Below are positions 6,366 to 13,925 of a stretch of 22,704 nt of DNA, one piece after another. Both the position numbers and the translations under genes were made by a program. Location of the stretch: contig CAYFUH010000025.1 in assembly GCA_964346355.1 (NCBI GenBank), positions 1 to 22,704 of the forward strand, written 5' to 3'. Source of the stretch: UBA6115 sp964346355 (lineage in GTDB: Bacteria; Bacillota; Clostridia; Christensenellales; Aristaeellaceae). Numbering within the stretch: position 1 is the first letter of the stretch; every line of letters starts with the position of its first letter. The notes below the pieces were generated by a model, which was given only the letters and a program-made list of their open reading frames with translations, had not been told where the DNA came from and made no database searches.

Positions 6366-9283
6366 CAGCGCGCCATGTTCTGGGTCAAGTCCCAGCCCGC
6401 CTGAATGGCGTTTTGGTGGGAGACGGCGTAGGGGCCGGTCAATGCGGCTTCCTTCATCTCGCGCGGGAAGTGGACACACAAATGACCGGTGATCCCGTTG
6501 TCGGGGATGTAGTCATTCTGATGCCCGTGGCTGTGGGTGGACGCCATAAACACTCGTCCATCGCTGAAGATGACCCAGACCGGCCGCGGCGTCCAGTTGT
6601 TGGCGCCCAGCACGGAGTTCATGGTATCCGTATCTGCCTTGGTCAGCGTCGTGCCATCGGCGTGCTTGCCCAGGCTGAAGAAGCGGAAGTTGTAATGCTT
6701 CCCGGACATGAAGTCATAAATCACCACGTCACGCAGCCGCTGCGCGATGGGACGGATATCCGTGAACCAGTTGGCGTAGCGCACCTCGCTGGCCCTGGGG
6801 GCCCTGAAGGAGGGGCCGCTGGGCTGCGGCTGGGGGGTGGGGATGGGCGGCGGCGCAACCCCGCCAAGGTCCCCCGCGATGGCGGAGGTAGCGTTCAGTT
6901 TGGCAATTGTCAAGCTGCCGGCCAGCCCGTCCGCGGTCAAGCGGTTCTTGGTCTGGAACTCCTTCACTGCCAGGAAGGTGCGCGGCCCGTAAATGCCGTC
7001 CGCGTTGCCGGTCAAGTATTTCAGGTCAATCAGGCGCTTTTGCACGTTGACAACATCCGGCCCCCTGCTGCCCACCTTCAGGGTAATCTGCACGTCCTCC
7101 TCCGCGCTTTGCGGGGGGAGGGTCGGCTGGGCGGGGGTGTTGCCGATGGCCTTGGCGTCATACAGCGCGGTTAAGGTGGCGCTGCCGGCCAAACCGTCTG
7201 CCTTTAACTTGTTGGCGCGCTGGAAGGCTGTCACCGCGGCCGCGGTCTGGGTGCCGTAGATGCCGTCAATCTTGCCGGTCAGGAAGTTTAAGGTAATCAG
7301 GCGCGATTGCAGCGCGCTGACCTCACTGCCGTATGAGCCGATCTTTAAAAGGCCGGTGCTGCTCTGCGGCGGCTGGGGGGAGACGTCCTTGTCCGCGCCC
7401 AGCGCGTAGGCGGTGTACAGGGTTTGCTGGGTAGCTAAATCGGCAATGCCGGTAACCGGCAGGTTATTGACCCGCTGGAAGTGCTTCACCGCTGCGATAT
7501 CATCGCTGTTGTAGATGCCGTCGGGCGTAATGGTGTAGTACTTCAGCTCCACCAGCCGCTGCTGCAGCCGGCTGACAGCCATGCCGGTGGTGCCGTCGCG
7601 GATGATAATCACATTCTCCTCCGTCAGCGGCTCCTGGGTTGCCGGGGGCAACTCCTGGGGCGGAGTGGTTGCGCTGATGCCCGCCGCGGTCTTGATGGCA
7701 AGCAAGGTGAAGACGTCTGCCTTGCCGGTGATTTTGATTTTGTGATCCTTCTGGAAGGCGCGCACCGCTTGGGTGGTCGCCCGGGTGTACTCATAGCCGA
7801 CATTGCTGTCAAAATGCTTGGTTTTCACCAGCATTTCGTTCAGCTCATACACCGCGTCGCCGTAATCGCCTTCCTTCATGGCAAGGCCGTCCAGCGGCGG
7901 CAGGGTCTTGGTAAAGACCAGCTTGTTCTTGCTGTTACGCACCCGCTTTTCAAAAATCAGCTGCTGCAATTCAGGCAGCGCGACACCGGTTTCCCGCAGG
8001 CCGTTGCGCTTTTGAAAGGCTTTGGTGCCAGCGGTGGTGCCAGAGCCAAAGTTGCCGTCAATCTTGCCGGAATAAAAGCCCAACTCAGCCAGCGCGTGCT
8101 GCAGTGCGCGCACCGCGCGCCCCTGGGCGCCGGCTGCCAGGGTCTGGTAGTTGACCCGGGCGTTCTGGTTGATGTCCAGCACCTTGCCGTCTAAGTATTG
8201 CTCAGGAATGTTGATGAATTCCTTCACCACATAGCCCGTATATTTCTTGTAGTTTACCTTCAGGTAACCGCCGTTGTCCTCCAGCACCTCCACCCCGGCG
8301 CCTTCTGGAATGGTCAGGATGCGCATGGAGGATGTGGAAGCGCGTTTGCGCATGTTGACGGAAGCGGCGGCTGTGGTGGTGTAGGGGTAGGTCGCGGGCG
8401 CGTCCGGCGCCTCAAAGGGGGTGGAAGGCGTTACTTCGGGCAATACTGGCGCGGGAGGGGGCAGGGTGGCGGATACATCGCTGCCGGTTTGCTGCGCATT
8501 CTCAAGCGCCTGATACGTTTTGGTGCCAATAATGCCGTCGCTGGACAGTTTGTTGTCCTTTTGGAAGGCCTTGACAGCGTTCTGCGTACTGGTGCCGTAC
8601 TCCCCGTCAATTTTGCCGGTGTAGTATTTTAAATCTGTTAGCACCTTTTGTATCACCGCCACCGCGTCCCCGCGCTTGCCGGGGCGGATGGTCAGCCCCG
8701 GGATGGGGGCCAAGGTTTTCACCTGTGATACCCGGCCGCGGCTGTTCTTGGGCTGGCCTTCATACAGCAAATGCTGGGTCGCTGCATCTGCCATACCGGA
8801 GTCCGCCAGGCCGTTTTTCTCCTGGAAGGTTTTAACCGCCTTCGCGGTGCCGCTTCCGTATTTGCTGTCAATGGCGATGGTGTAATAGCCCAACTCCTGC
8901 AGGGCTTCCTGCAGTGCCTTCACCTGGCCTCCCTCGCTGCCGGAGGACAGGGTTTGATACAAGGCAGCGACCTTGGGGTCAATGGTGTTCTGGGTGGGGC
9001 CCGCGTCCTGATCCGCGCTCAAAAAAGCGGAGACGACATAGCCTTTTTTGCCTTCGTACTCCACAATCTTATAGCGGCCGTCACTGCCCGTAATCAAAAC
9101 GGCATCCCCCTGACGGATTACCGCCAGGATGGTCGCGCTGGAGGACGGCTTCGCGCGCAGACGGACCGAGTCCGTCGCGTGGGCGACATAGGGGAAGGTC
9201 TCTCCAGTCGCTGTGATCAGCAATCCGCTTAAAAGAGCCGCCAAAAACAGGCAGAGCGCTCGCTTCAAAATACTTGTCTTCAT
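6365..9283 (-). CDS. Secreted wall protein with 2 SH3b domains, 7 peptidoglycan-binding repeats and a GHLCVHF-type C-terminal domain
   Basis: A 972-residue exported protein. The signal peptide covers about residues 1-27 (hydrophobic LCLFLAALLSGLLITATG). SH3b domains lie at about 38-92 and 303-360. PG_binding_1 repeats lie at about 110-176, 199-262, 380-446, 468-533, 561-625, 646-710 and 735-798. They carry the G..G..V..LQ..L, DG.YG..T..AV..FQ and G.A...T pattern, and Pro-rich linkers separate several. Residues 827-972 form a distinct globular domain containing THSHGH (916-921) and GHLCVHF (933-939). Similar C-terminal domains occur in other clostridial wall proteins, but I know of no assigned activity. 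The repeats and SH3b domains should anchor it to peptidoglycan. The ribosome binding site is GGAGGT. It heads the cmk-plsC unit and overlaps cmk. Confidence 0.88.
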   Translation of the reverse strand: MKTSILKRALCLFLAALLSGLLITATGETFPYVAHATDSVRLRAKPSSSATILAVIRQGDAVLITGSDGRYKIVEYEGKKGYVVSAFLSADQDAGPTQNTIDPKVAALYQTLSSGSEGGQVKALQEALQELGYYTIAIDSKYGSGTAKAVKTFQEKNGLADSGMADAATQHLLYEGQPKNSRGRVSQVKTLAPIPGLTIRPGKRGDAVAVIQKVLTDLKYYTGKIDGEYGTSTQNAVKAFQKDNKLSSDGIIGTKTYQALENAQQTGSDVSATLPPPAPVLPEVTPSTPFEAPDAPATYPYTTTAAASVNMRKRASTSSMRILTIPEGAGVEVLEDNGGYLKVNYKKYTGYVVKEFINIPEQYLDGKVLDINQNARVNYQTLAAGAQGRAVRALQHALAELGFYSGKIDGNFGSGTTAGTKAFQKRNGLRETGVALPELQQLIFEKRVRNSKNKLVFTKTLPPLDGLAMKEGDYGDAVYELNEMLVKTKHFDSNVGYEYTRATTQAVRAFQKDHKIKITGKADVFTLLAIKTAAGISATTPPQELPPATQEPLTEENVIIIRDGTTGMAVSRLQQRLVELKYYTITPDGIYNSDDIAAVKHFQRVNNLPVTGIADLATQQTLYTAYALGADKDVSPQPPQSSTGLLKIGSYGSEVSALQSRLITLNFLTGKIDGIYGTQTAAAVTAFQRANKLKADGLAGSATLTALYDAKAIGNTPAQPTLPPQSAEEDVQITLKVGSRGPDVVNVQKRLIDLKYLTGNADGIYGPRTFLAVKEFQTKNRLTADGLAGSLTIAKLNATSAIAGDLGGVAPPPIPTPQPQPSGPSFRAPRASEVRYANWFTDIRPIAQRLRDVVIYDFMSGKHYNFRFFSLGKHADGTTLTKADTDTMNSVLGANNWTPRPVWVIFSDGRVFMASTHSHGHQNDYIPDNGITGHLCVHFPREMKEAALTGPYAVSHQNAIQAGWDLTQNMAR

Positions 9284-9317
9284 GGTGACCTCCGTCCTAT
9301 GCCATGTATTCTAACTT

Positions 9318-9346
9318 ATCGTATGCCAAAAGCCTTGAATTGTCAA
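9318..9346 (-). promoter_or_regulatory. Sigma-A-type promoter for the 972-residue wall protein gene
   Basis: On the minus strand, a perfect TTGACA (9346-9341) is followed after 17 bases by TACGAT (9323-9318), two mismatches from TATAAT. It sits 35 bases before the start codon. The -35 box lies inside a large inverted repeat, listed separately. Confidence 0.65.
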
Positions 9347-9364
9347 CAAAATATTACAATTCAA
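9335..9364. repeat. Perfect 9-bp inverted repeat overlapping the -35 box
   Basis: TTGAATTGT (9335-9343) and ACAATTCAA (9356-9364) are exact reverse complements separated by 12 bases, and the -35 TTGACA of the wall-protein gene lies partly in one arm. The centre-to-centre spacing is 21 bases, two helical turns, which suits a dimeric regulator. It could instead be a weak AT-rich terminator for the upstream GH13 gene, but no T-run follows. Confidence 0.6.
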
Positions 9365-9396
9365 TGAATGTTTCTTTGCGATTTGATACAGGCAAA

Positions 9397-11169
9397 CTAA
9401 AGCTTTTGGGCGTCGCGGGTGATGCGCAGCAAATAGGGCGCATCATCAAGCGGCTGTCCAAACACATCCAGGCCATCCTTGGCGTAGCGGTAAATGACCA
9501 GGGTGTCATCACCCTCATAGGAAATATCCAGATAGCCTAGGCGCAATACGGGCCGGCTTGACCGCAGGTTAAAGGCAGCCTTGACCTTGTTTAAGGTGTC
9601 TTTGTTCTCATTGCCCCAGGGGTAGGTGCCGCGGCAGAAGGGGTCAGCGGCGCCTTCCATGCCTACCTCATCCCCGTAATACATGCTGGGGATGCCTGGC
9701 AGGGCGATGACAATGTCCAGCATCTGCAAAAAGCGTTTGGCGGCCAGGTCCTTTTGCGGCTGGCTCAACTGTTTGCCCCGCCGCTGTTTTAAGGGCAGGT
9801 GATGGAAATCCTGCTTGACCAGCAGGTTGTGCACACGCGCCCTGTCATGGCTGCCCAGCAGGTTCATCAGCGAATAAAAGAAAGGGGCAGGGTAGTTTTC
9901 CTGCAGCGAACGAATCTGGCGCACAACCTGGCGCGCCGTGAATTCATGCGTTAAAAAGCGGATCAGCACATCCCGCAGGGGGTAGTTCATCACGCTGTCC
10001 ACGGTATCGCCCAGCACATAGCTGCGCATGTGCCCATAGGCAACCTTGTTGCTGGCGTCTTCCCATACCTCGCCCAGCAGCACCGCGTCCTCATTCTCCG
10101 CAAGAACGGCTTGGCGCAATTCGCGCAAAAAGGGCACGGGCAACTCGTCCGCAACATCCAGCCGCCAGCCGCTGGCGCCCGCTTTAATCCAGTGGCGGGC
10201 GACGCCGTCCTCACCCATGATGAATTTGCGGTAGCTGGCGTTGGTTTTGTTGATTTCAGGCAGCGTGGGAATACCCCACCAGCTGGCGTACTCATTGGGG
10301 AAGTTTTTAAAATGATACCAGGGGTAGTAGACCGAATCCTTGCTCTGGTAGGCGCCGGTGGAGGGGTAGTTGCCGTAGCGGTTAAAGTACAGGCTGTCCT
10401 CGCCCGTATGGCTGAACACGCCGTCCAGCAACACCTTGATGCCATTCTTCTGCGCGTCCGCGCACAGGCGTTTGAAGTCCTCCTCATCGCCCAGCATCGG
10501 GTCAACCGTCATATAATCGCCCGTGTCATAGCGGTGGTTGGTGCGCGCCTTGAAAATGGGGTTTAAATACAGCACCGTAATCCCCAAGTCCTTCAAATAG
10601 GGCAGTTTTTCGCGGATGCCTTCCAGGTCCCCGCCAAAGAAGTCCAGCGACCAGTTATCCCCGGTGCGCAAATCCGCGGTGATGAAAGGCGCTTCGTCCC
10701 ACGCCTCGTGCAGGATGCGGTCCTCCCGTTCGCTCACGGGCAGCTTGCTGCGATGAAAGCGGTCCGGGAAAATCTGGTACATGATGCCCTCCCGCAAAAA
10801 GGCGGGCGGCATGAAGTCCGGGTCGTACACCGTCACCTGGAAGGAGGGGGGCACGTCCAGATAGTGCGCGCCGACGCCGCCCAGCCTGTCCTGGGCATTG
10901 CCGTAATACACCCAGTGGCCGCGCTCATTGAGCGCGCGAAAGTCATACCACATCAACTGCGGGGTATCCGGCGCCTGGATGCTTGCCTCAAAGGTGCCCA
11001 GGCCCAGGTCCTTCATGGCAACCAGGTTTTCATGCCCGTTCCAATAGCGCAGGGTGACCTGGTCAGCAAAGCCCTGGACATACAGCCGCAGCACAATCTG
11101 GGTGCCCGGTGTGACCGCGCCAATGGGCGCGCGGCAGTCTGTCCGTCTTGAGTCGTGAAAGAATTCCAT
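9397..11169 (-). CDS. GH13 alpha-glucan hydrolase (neopullulanase/cyclomaltodextrinase-type)
   Basis: A 590-residue glycoside hydrolase family 13 enzyme, which cleaves alpha-1,4 (and sometimes alpha-1,6) bonds in maltodextrins. An N-terminal beta domain of about 115 residues (CBM34-like) precedes the barrel. Conserved regions are DGVFSH (249-254), GWRLDVADE with nucleophile D338 and R336, GEVWEDA with acid/base E367, and NLLGSHD with H441-D442. IFPDRF and FFGGDLEGI are typical of the neopullulanase/cyclomaltodextrinase group. There is no signal peptide, so it should act on imported oligosaccharides in the cytoplasm. It starts 15 bases after nth with an AAAGGA ribosome binding site, and no terminator is visible downstream. 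Confidence 0.9.
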   Translation of the reverse strand: MEFFHDSRRTDCRAPIGAVTPGTQIVLRLYVQGFADQVTLRYWNGHENLVAMKDLGLGTFEASIQAPDTPQLMWYDFRALNERGHWVYYGNAQDRLGGVGAHYLDVPPSFQVTVYDPDFMPPAFLREGIMYQIFPDRFHRSKLPVSEREDRILHEAWDEAPFITADLRTGDNWSLDFFGGDLEGIREKLPYLKDLGITVLYLNPIFKARTNHRYDTGDYMTVDPMLGDEEDFKRLCADAQKNGIKVLLDGVFSHTGEDSLYFNRYGNYPSTGAYQSKDSVYYPWYHFKNFPNEYASWWGIPTLPEINKTNASYRKFIMGEDGVARHWIKAGASGWRLDVADELPVPFLRELRQAVLAENEDAVLLGEVWEDASNKVAYGHMRSYVLGDTVDSVMNYPLRDVLIRFLTHEFTARQVVRQIRSLQENYPAPFFYSLMNLLGSHDRARVHNLLVKQDFHHLPLKQRRGKQLSQPQKDLAAKRFLQMLDIVIALPGIPSMYYGDEVGMEGAADPFCRGTYPWGNENKDTLNKVKAAFNLRSSRPVLRLGYLDISYEGDDTLVIYRYAKDGLDVFGQPLDDAPYLLRITRDAQKL

Positions 11170-11184
11170 GTATTGATAGGTCCT

Positions 11185-11850
11185 TTACTTCTTGGTCGGT
11201 TTTATGGGGGAGAGCACGGGGTTTTCACAAAGGGGCAGCAGCGCGCAGCTGTTGCACAGGGGGCGCTGCGCCTTGCAAACCCGGCGGCCGTGGAAGATGA
11301 GCCAGTGGTGGGCCTTGTTCCACAAATCCCGCGGGATGGCCTTCATCAGCTGTTGCTCCGTTTTTTCCACGTTGTTGGCGTGCGCCAGCCCCAGGCGGTT
11401 GGACACGCGGAACACATGGGTATCCACCGCCATCGCGGGGATCTGGAAGGCATTGGCCAAGACCACATTGGCGGTCTTTCGGCCCACACCCTTAAGGCTC
11501 ATCAGGTCTTCCAGGGTGTCTGGCACCTGGCCGTCAAAGCGTTCCACAATGTCGCGCGCGGCCAAGACGATGTTGGTGGCCTTGGATTTAAAACCGCAGG
11601 AGCGCACATAGGGCAGCAGGATCTCCGGCGTTGTCTTCGCCATGTGCTCTACCGTGGGGAAATCACGAAAAACAGCCGGCGTCACCTTGTTCACCTGCAC
11701 GTCGGTTGACTGCGCGGAGAGCATGGTGGCCACCAGCGTCTCATAGGGGTTGGTGAAATGAAGTTCCGGGCGCGCATCAGGATACAATTCCGACAGCGCG
11801 GACAAAACCTCCTGCACGTGCTTTGCTTTTTTCTGGCTTTTCTTAGACAA
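11185..11850 (-). CDS. nth: Endonuclease III (DNA glycosylase/AP lyase)
   Basis: A 221-residue base-excision repair enzyme that removes oxidised pyrimidines and nicks the abasic site. The helix-hairpin-helix LKGVGRKTAN carries catalytic K125, and MAVDTHVFRVSNR carries catalytic D143. The iron-sulfur motif C192-x6-C199-x2-C202-x5-C208 is complete. The start is TTG at 11850, inside the end of folT (8-base overlap), giving MSKKSQKKAKHVQEVL, which aligns with the usual N-terminus. GGAAGG upstream serves as a ribosome binding site at long spacing. The start is less certain than the rest. Confidence 0.95.
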   Translation of the reverse strand: MSKKSQKKAKHVQEVLSALSELYPDARPELHFTNPYETLVATMLSAQSTDVQVNKVTPAVFRDFPTVEHMAKTTPEILLPYVRSCGFKSKATNIVLAARDIVERFDGQVPDTLEDLMSLKGVGRKTANVVLANAFQIPAMAVDTHVFRVSNRLGLAHANNVEKTEQQLMKAIPRDLWNKAHHWLIFHGRRVCKAQRPLCNSCALLPLCENPVLSPIKPTKK

Positions 11851-12361
11851 ATTTCTGGAAGACCTTCCGATAGTTCAAAATCATAAACAGGCTGAACACC
11901 TTCACCGGGAAGGTGACCGCGTTGATGATAAAGCGCACCGGGTTGAAAAAGCCAAACAGCTGCCACAGCGCCCAGGTGTTGAGCCCGGCATGGATGATGA
12001 GCGAAACCACCAGCTGGCACACGATGGCCTGTGTGATCAGCATTTTTCTGCCCTTTACCTCCTTGTGCAGGAACATGCCGTACACCGCGCCTTCCAGCAC
12101 AGCCAAAAGGACGAAGATTACAGAGAACCCGGTGCCCAGGTTGCTGAGGATGTCCGCGACCGTCGCCACCAAAATGGCGGGCGCGATGCCGTACATCATC
12201 CCGGCCAAGGCAACCGGCAGATACCCAAAGTGCAGTTTAAAATACCCAGCGTTGATTCCCAGGAAGGTTTCAAGAAAAACCGACAGGGAGGCCAGCAAAG
12301 CCAAAATGACCAGTGTTTTTACATTGGCCAGCTTGCTGAGGTTGAATTGCTTGCTGAGCAT
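11843..12361 (-). CDS. folT: Folate ECF transporter S-component (FolT family)
   Basis: A 172-residue integral membrane protein with about five to six hydrophobic segments. The motif FKLHFGYLPVALAGMMYGIAP (split around residues 42-62) and the following VATVADILSNLGTG match FolT-type substrate-binding subunits of energy-coupling-factor transporters. The ECF ATPases and T subunit are not in the window, so it is probably a group II S-component sharing a module encoded elsewhere. I chose the ATG at 12361 because AAAGGAGAG lies five bases upstream. A longer form from 12391 would overlap the previous gene. Folate specificity is inferred from family likeness. Confidence 0.8.
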   Translation of the reverse strand: MLSKQFNLSKLANVKTLVILALLASLSVFLETFLGINAGYFKLHFGYLPVALAGMMYGIAPAILVATVADILSNLGTGFSVIFVLLAVLEGAVYGMFLHKEVKGRKMLITQAIVCQLVVSLIIHAGLNTWALWQLFGFFNPVRFIINAVTFPVKVFSLFMILNYRKVFQKFV

Positions 12362-12383
12362 AATCTCTCCTTTCAATGGCTGA

Positions 12384-13439
12384 TTACTCATCAGCTACCA
12401 AAAATGTTTCGGGAAACATGATGTCGTGCAGCTTTTCGCGGATTTGCGTAAAATCACCCAGCTGGCAATCCCCGCCCGCGTACACATAGTGCCTGACCAT
12501 CCCGTCAAAAGGCAGGCGCAGCTGCTCCACCTCGCTGTTGCGCAGCAGGAAGGCAACGCGCATGGCGTCCATCAGGTCAAGCATGGAGATGTTGGTGGCA
12601 TAGCGCTTGGTGGCGGGATCCTTTGGTGTAATGCCAAAGGTAAAGATCCCGTTATTTCGGATGCCAGGATAGGTAAAACTTTTGTCAAAGGGCTGGTCCC
12701 AGATATTAAGCACCTTGGTCAGCAGCATCTGCGCCTCATCCATGGTGTAATGGCGCAGGTTGCCCGCGATGCCCGACAGCACAGTGCGCACCCGGAAGGT
12801 GCGGCCAAAGTCCTGTGTCTCGTTGCTTTCAGCCGTCCTGCGCTTGCGGATACGCATATAGATGACCGCGGCAAAACCATTTAAATGGTATTCGCCCGCG
12901 CCGCTTAAAACAGGCACCGTGCTGTTTGTAGGCACAGCCCAGTGTTTCAGGTAATGCGCCTCATCACTGGTCAATTGAACATTTACCCCGCCGGCTGCGT
13001 CCACGATCTCCATGATGTGGCGCCAGTCCATCAGCACGTATTTCTCCACCCGCAGCCCAAAATGCCGGTTGATGGTGTCCAGCAGCGCCTGCGGGCCAAA
13101 CTGCCGCACAATCCGGTTGATGCGCCCCGGGGTGCCGTCCGGGCGAATCACCAGCAAATCGCGGATGATGGAGGTCACCAGCACCCGGCCGGATATTTCA
13201 TCAAAGGTCAGCAGCACCAGGCCGTCGTTGTAGCCGGGGTTTTCGGGGTTATTCTGCCATTTATCCATGCTGATGAGCAGGTAATGGTGCACACCCGAGG
13301 GCGTGGGGGGAATGTCCTGCTCCTCCAGAACTGAAATAGTGTTCAGCAAATATGCCTTGTCATTCTGCGCCAAGCCGATGCCCGGCAGGCACAGGAAAAG
13401 CAGGATGAAGGCCATCAGGCCGCTTATGATGCGCTTCAT
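12384..13439 (-). CDS. LytR-CpsA-Psr (LCP) family protein
   Basis: A 351-residue exported protein with a signal peptide at about residues 1-25. The LCP core follows: YNDGLVLLTF, VTSIIRDLLVIRPDG, GRINRIVRQFG, then EKYVLMDWRHIMEIVDAAGGVNV and YMRIRKRR. LCP proteins transfer lipid-linked anionic polymers such as teichoic acids or capsule to peptidoglycan, using Arg and Asp residues that hold the pyrophosphate. The conserved SIxRD and the Asp of YND are present, although KIN is RIN and the GG after it is changed, so the protein is somewhat divergent. It lacks the usual cytoplasmic N-terminal stretch. Its start overlaps the dCMP deaminase stop by four bases (ATGA). Confidence 0.85.
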   Translation of the reverse strand: MKRIISGLMAFILLFLCLPGIGLAQNDKAYLLNTISVLEEQDIPPTPSGVHHYLLISMDKWQNNPENPGYNDGLVLLTFDEISGRVLVTSIIRDLLVIRPDGTPGRINRIVRQFGPQALLDTINRHFGLRVEKYVLMDWRHIMEIVDAAGGVNVQLTSDEAHYLKHWAVPTNSTVPVLSGAGEYHLNGFAAVIYMRIRKRRTAESNETQDFGRTFRVRTVLSGIAGNLRHYTMDEAQMLLTKVLNIWDQPFDKSFTYPGIRNNGIFTFGITPKDPATKRYATNISMLDLMDAMRVAFLLRNSEVEQLRLPFDGMVRHYVYAGGDCQLGDFTQIREKLHDIMFPETFLVADE

Positions 13440-13894
13440 GGCGTGGGCACCTCATATTTTTCCAGCAGCACGCCGGCTTCGTTGATCAGTTCCAGCGCGA
13501 AGGGGTCCGGGTAGCCTTCCTGGTAGACAATGCGGCGGATGCCCGCGTTGATGATGATTTTCGCGCAGACCGAGCAGGGCTGGTGCGTGCAGTACAGGGT
13601 GCCGCCGTCAATGGAGATGCCCAGTTTGGCCGCCTGGATCACGGCATTTTGCTCCGCGTGAATGGCGTAGCAGATCTCAGCGTGCGTGCCGGAGGGAATG
13701 TTCAGCTTGCGCCGCAAACAATAGCCCCGCTCCCGGCAGGTCTTGGTGCCGGCAGGCGCCCCGTTGTAACCTGTGGTCATCACCCGCTTGTCCTTGACCA
13801 CCACCGCGCCAATCGCGCGGCAGTCGTTAAAGCAACTGCTCCAGCTGGAGACCAGGTGCGCCATTTCCATGAACCGATGATCCCACTTATCCAC
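13436..13894 (-). CDS. dCMP deaminase (zinc-dependent cytidine/deoxycytidylate deaminase family)
   Basis: A 152-residue zinc enzyme that deaminates dCMP to dUMP, the precursor for dTMP. The zinc site is formed by HAEQN (H79, catalytic E81) and PCSVC (C107, C110), and TGYNGAPAGTKTC is the usual dCMP-binding stretch. ComEB of competence operons is in the same family, but no com genes are near. I chose GTG at 13894 because GGAGGG lies five bases upstream. A TTG at 13906 would sit on top of that ribosome binding site. Confidence 0.9.
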   Translation of the reverse strand: MDKWDHRFMEMAHLVSSWSSCFNDCRAIGAVVVKDKRVMTTGYNGAPAGTKTCRERGYCLRRKLNIPSGTHAEICYAIHAEQNAVIQAAKLGISIDGGTLYCTHQPCSVCAKIIINAGIRRIVYQEGYPDPFALELINEAGVLLEKYEVPTP

Positions 13895-13925
13895 AAGACC
13901 CTCCAAAAATGACGTAATAGTTTGC

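Noticed and set aside
6366..6479. N-terminal extension of cytidylate kinase by 38 residues
   Set aside because: The extra residues lie over the end of the wall-protein gene, have no family match, and the start at 6365 forms a TGATG stop-start overlap.
9365..9396. A terminator directly after the GH13 gene
   Set aside because: The only structure there is AT-rich, including ATTCA-T-TGAAT, with no GC stem and no T-run.
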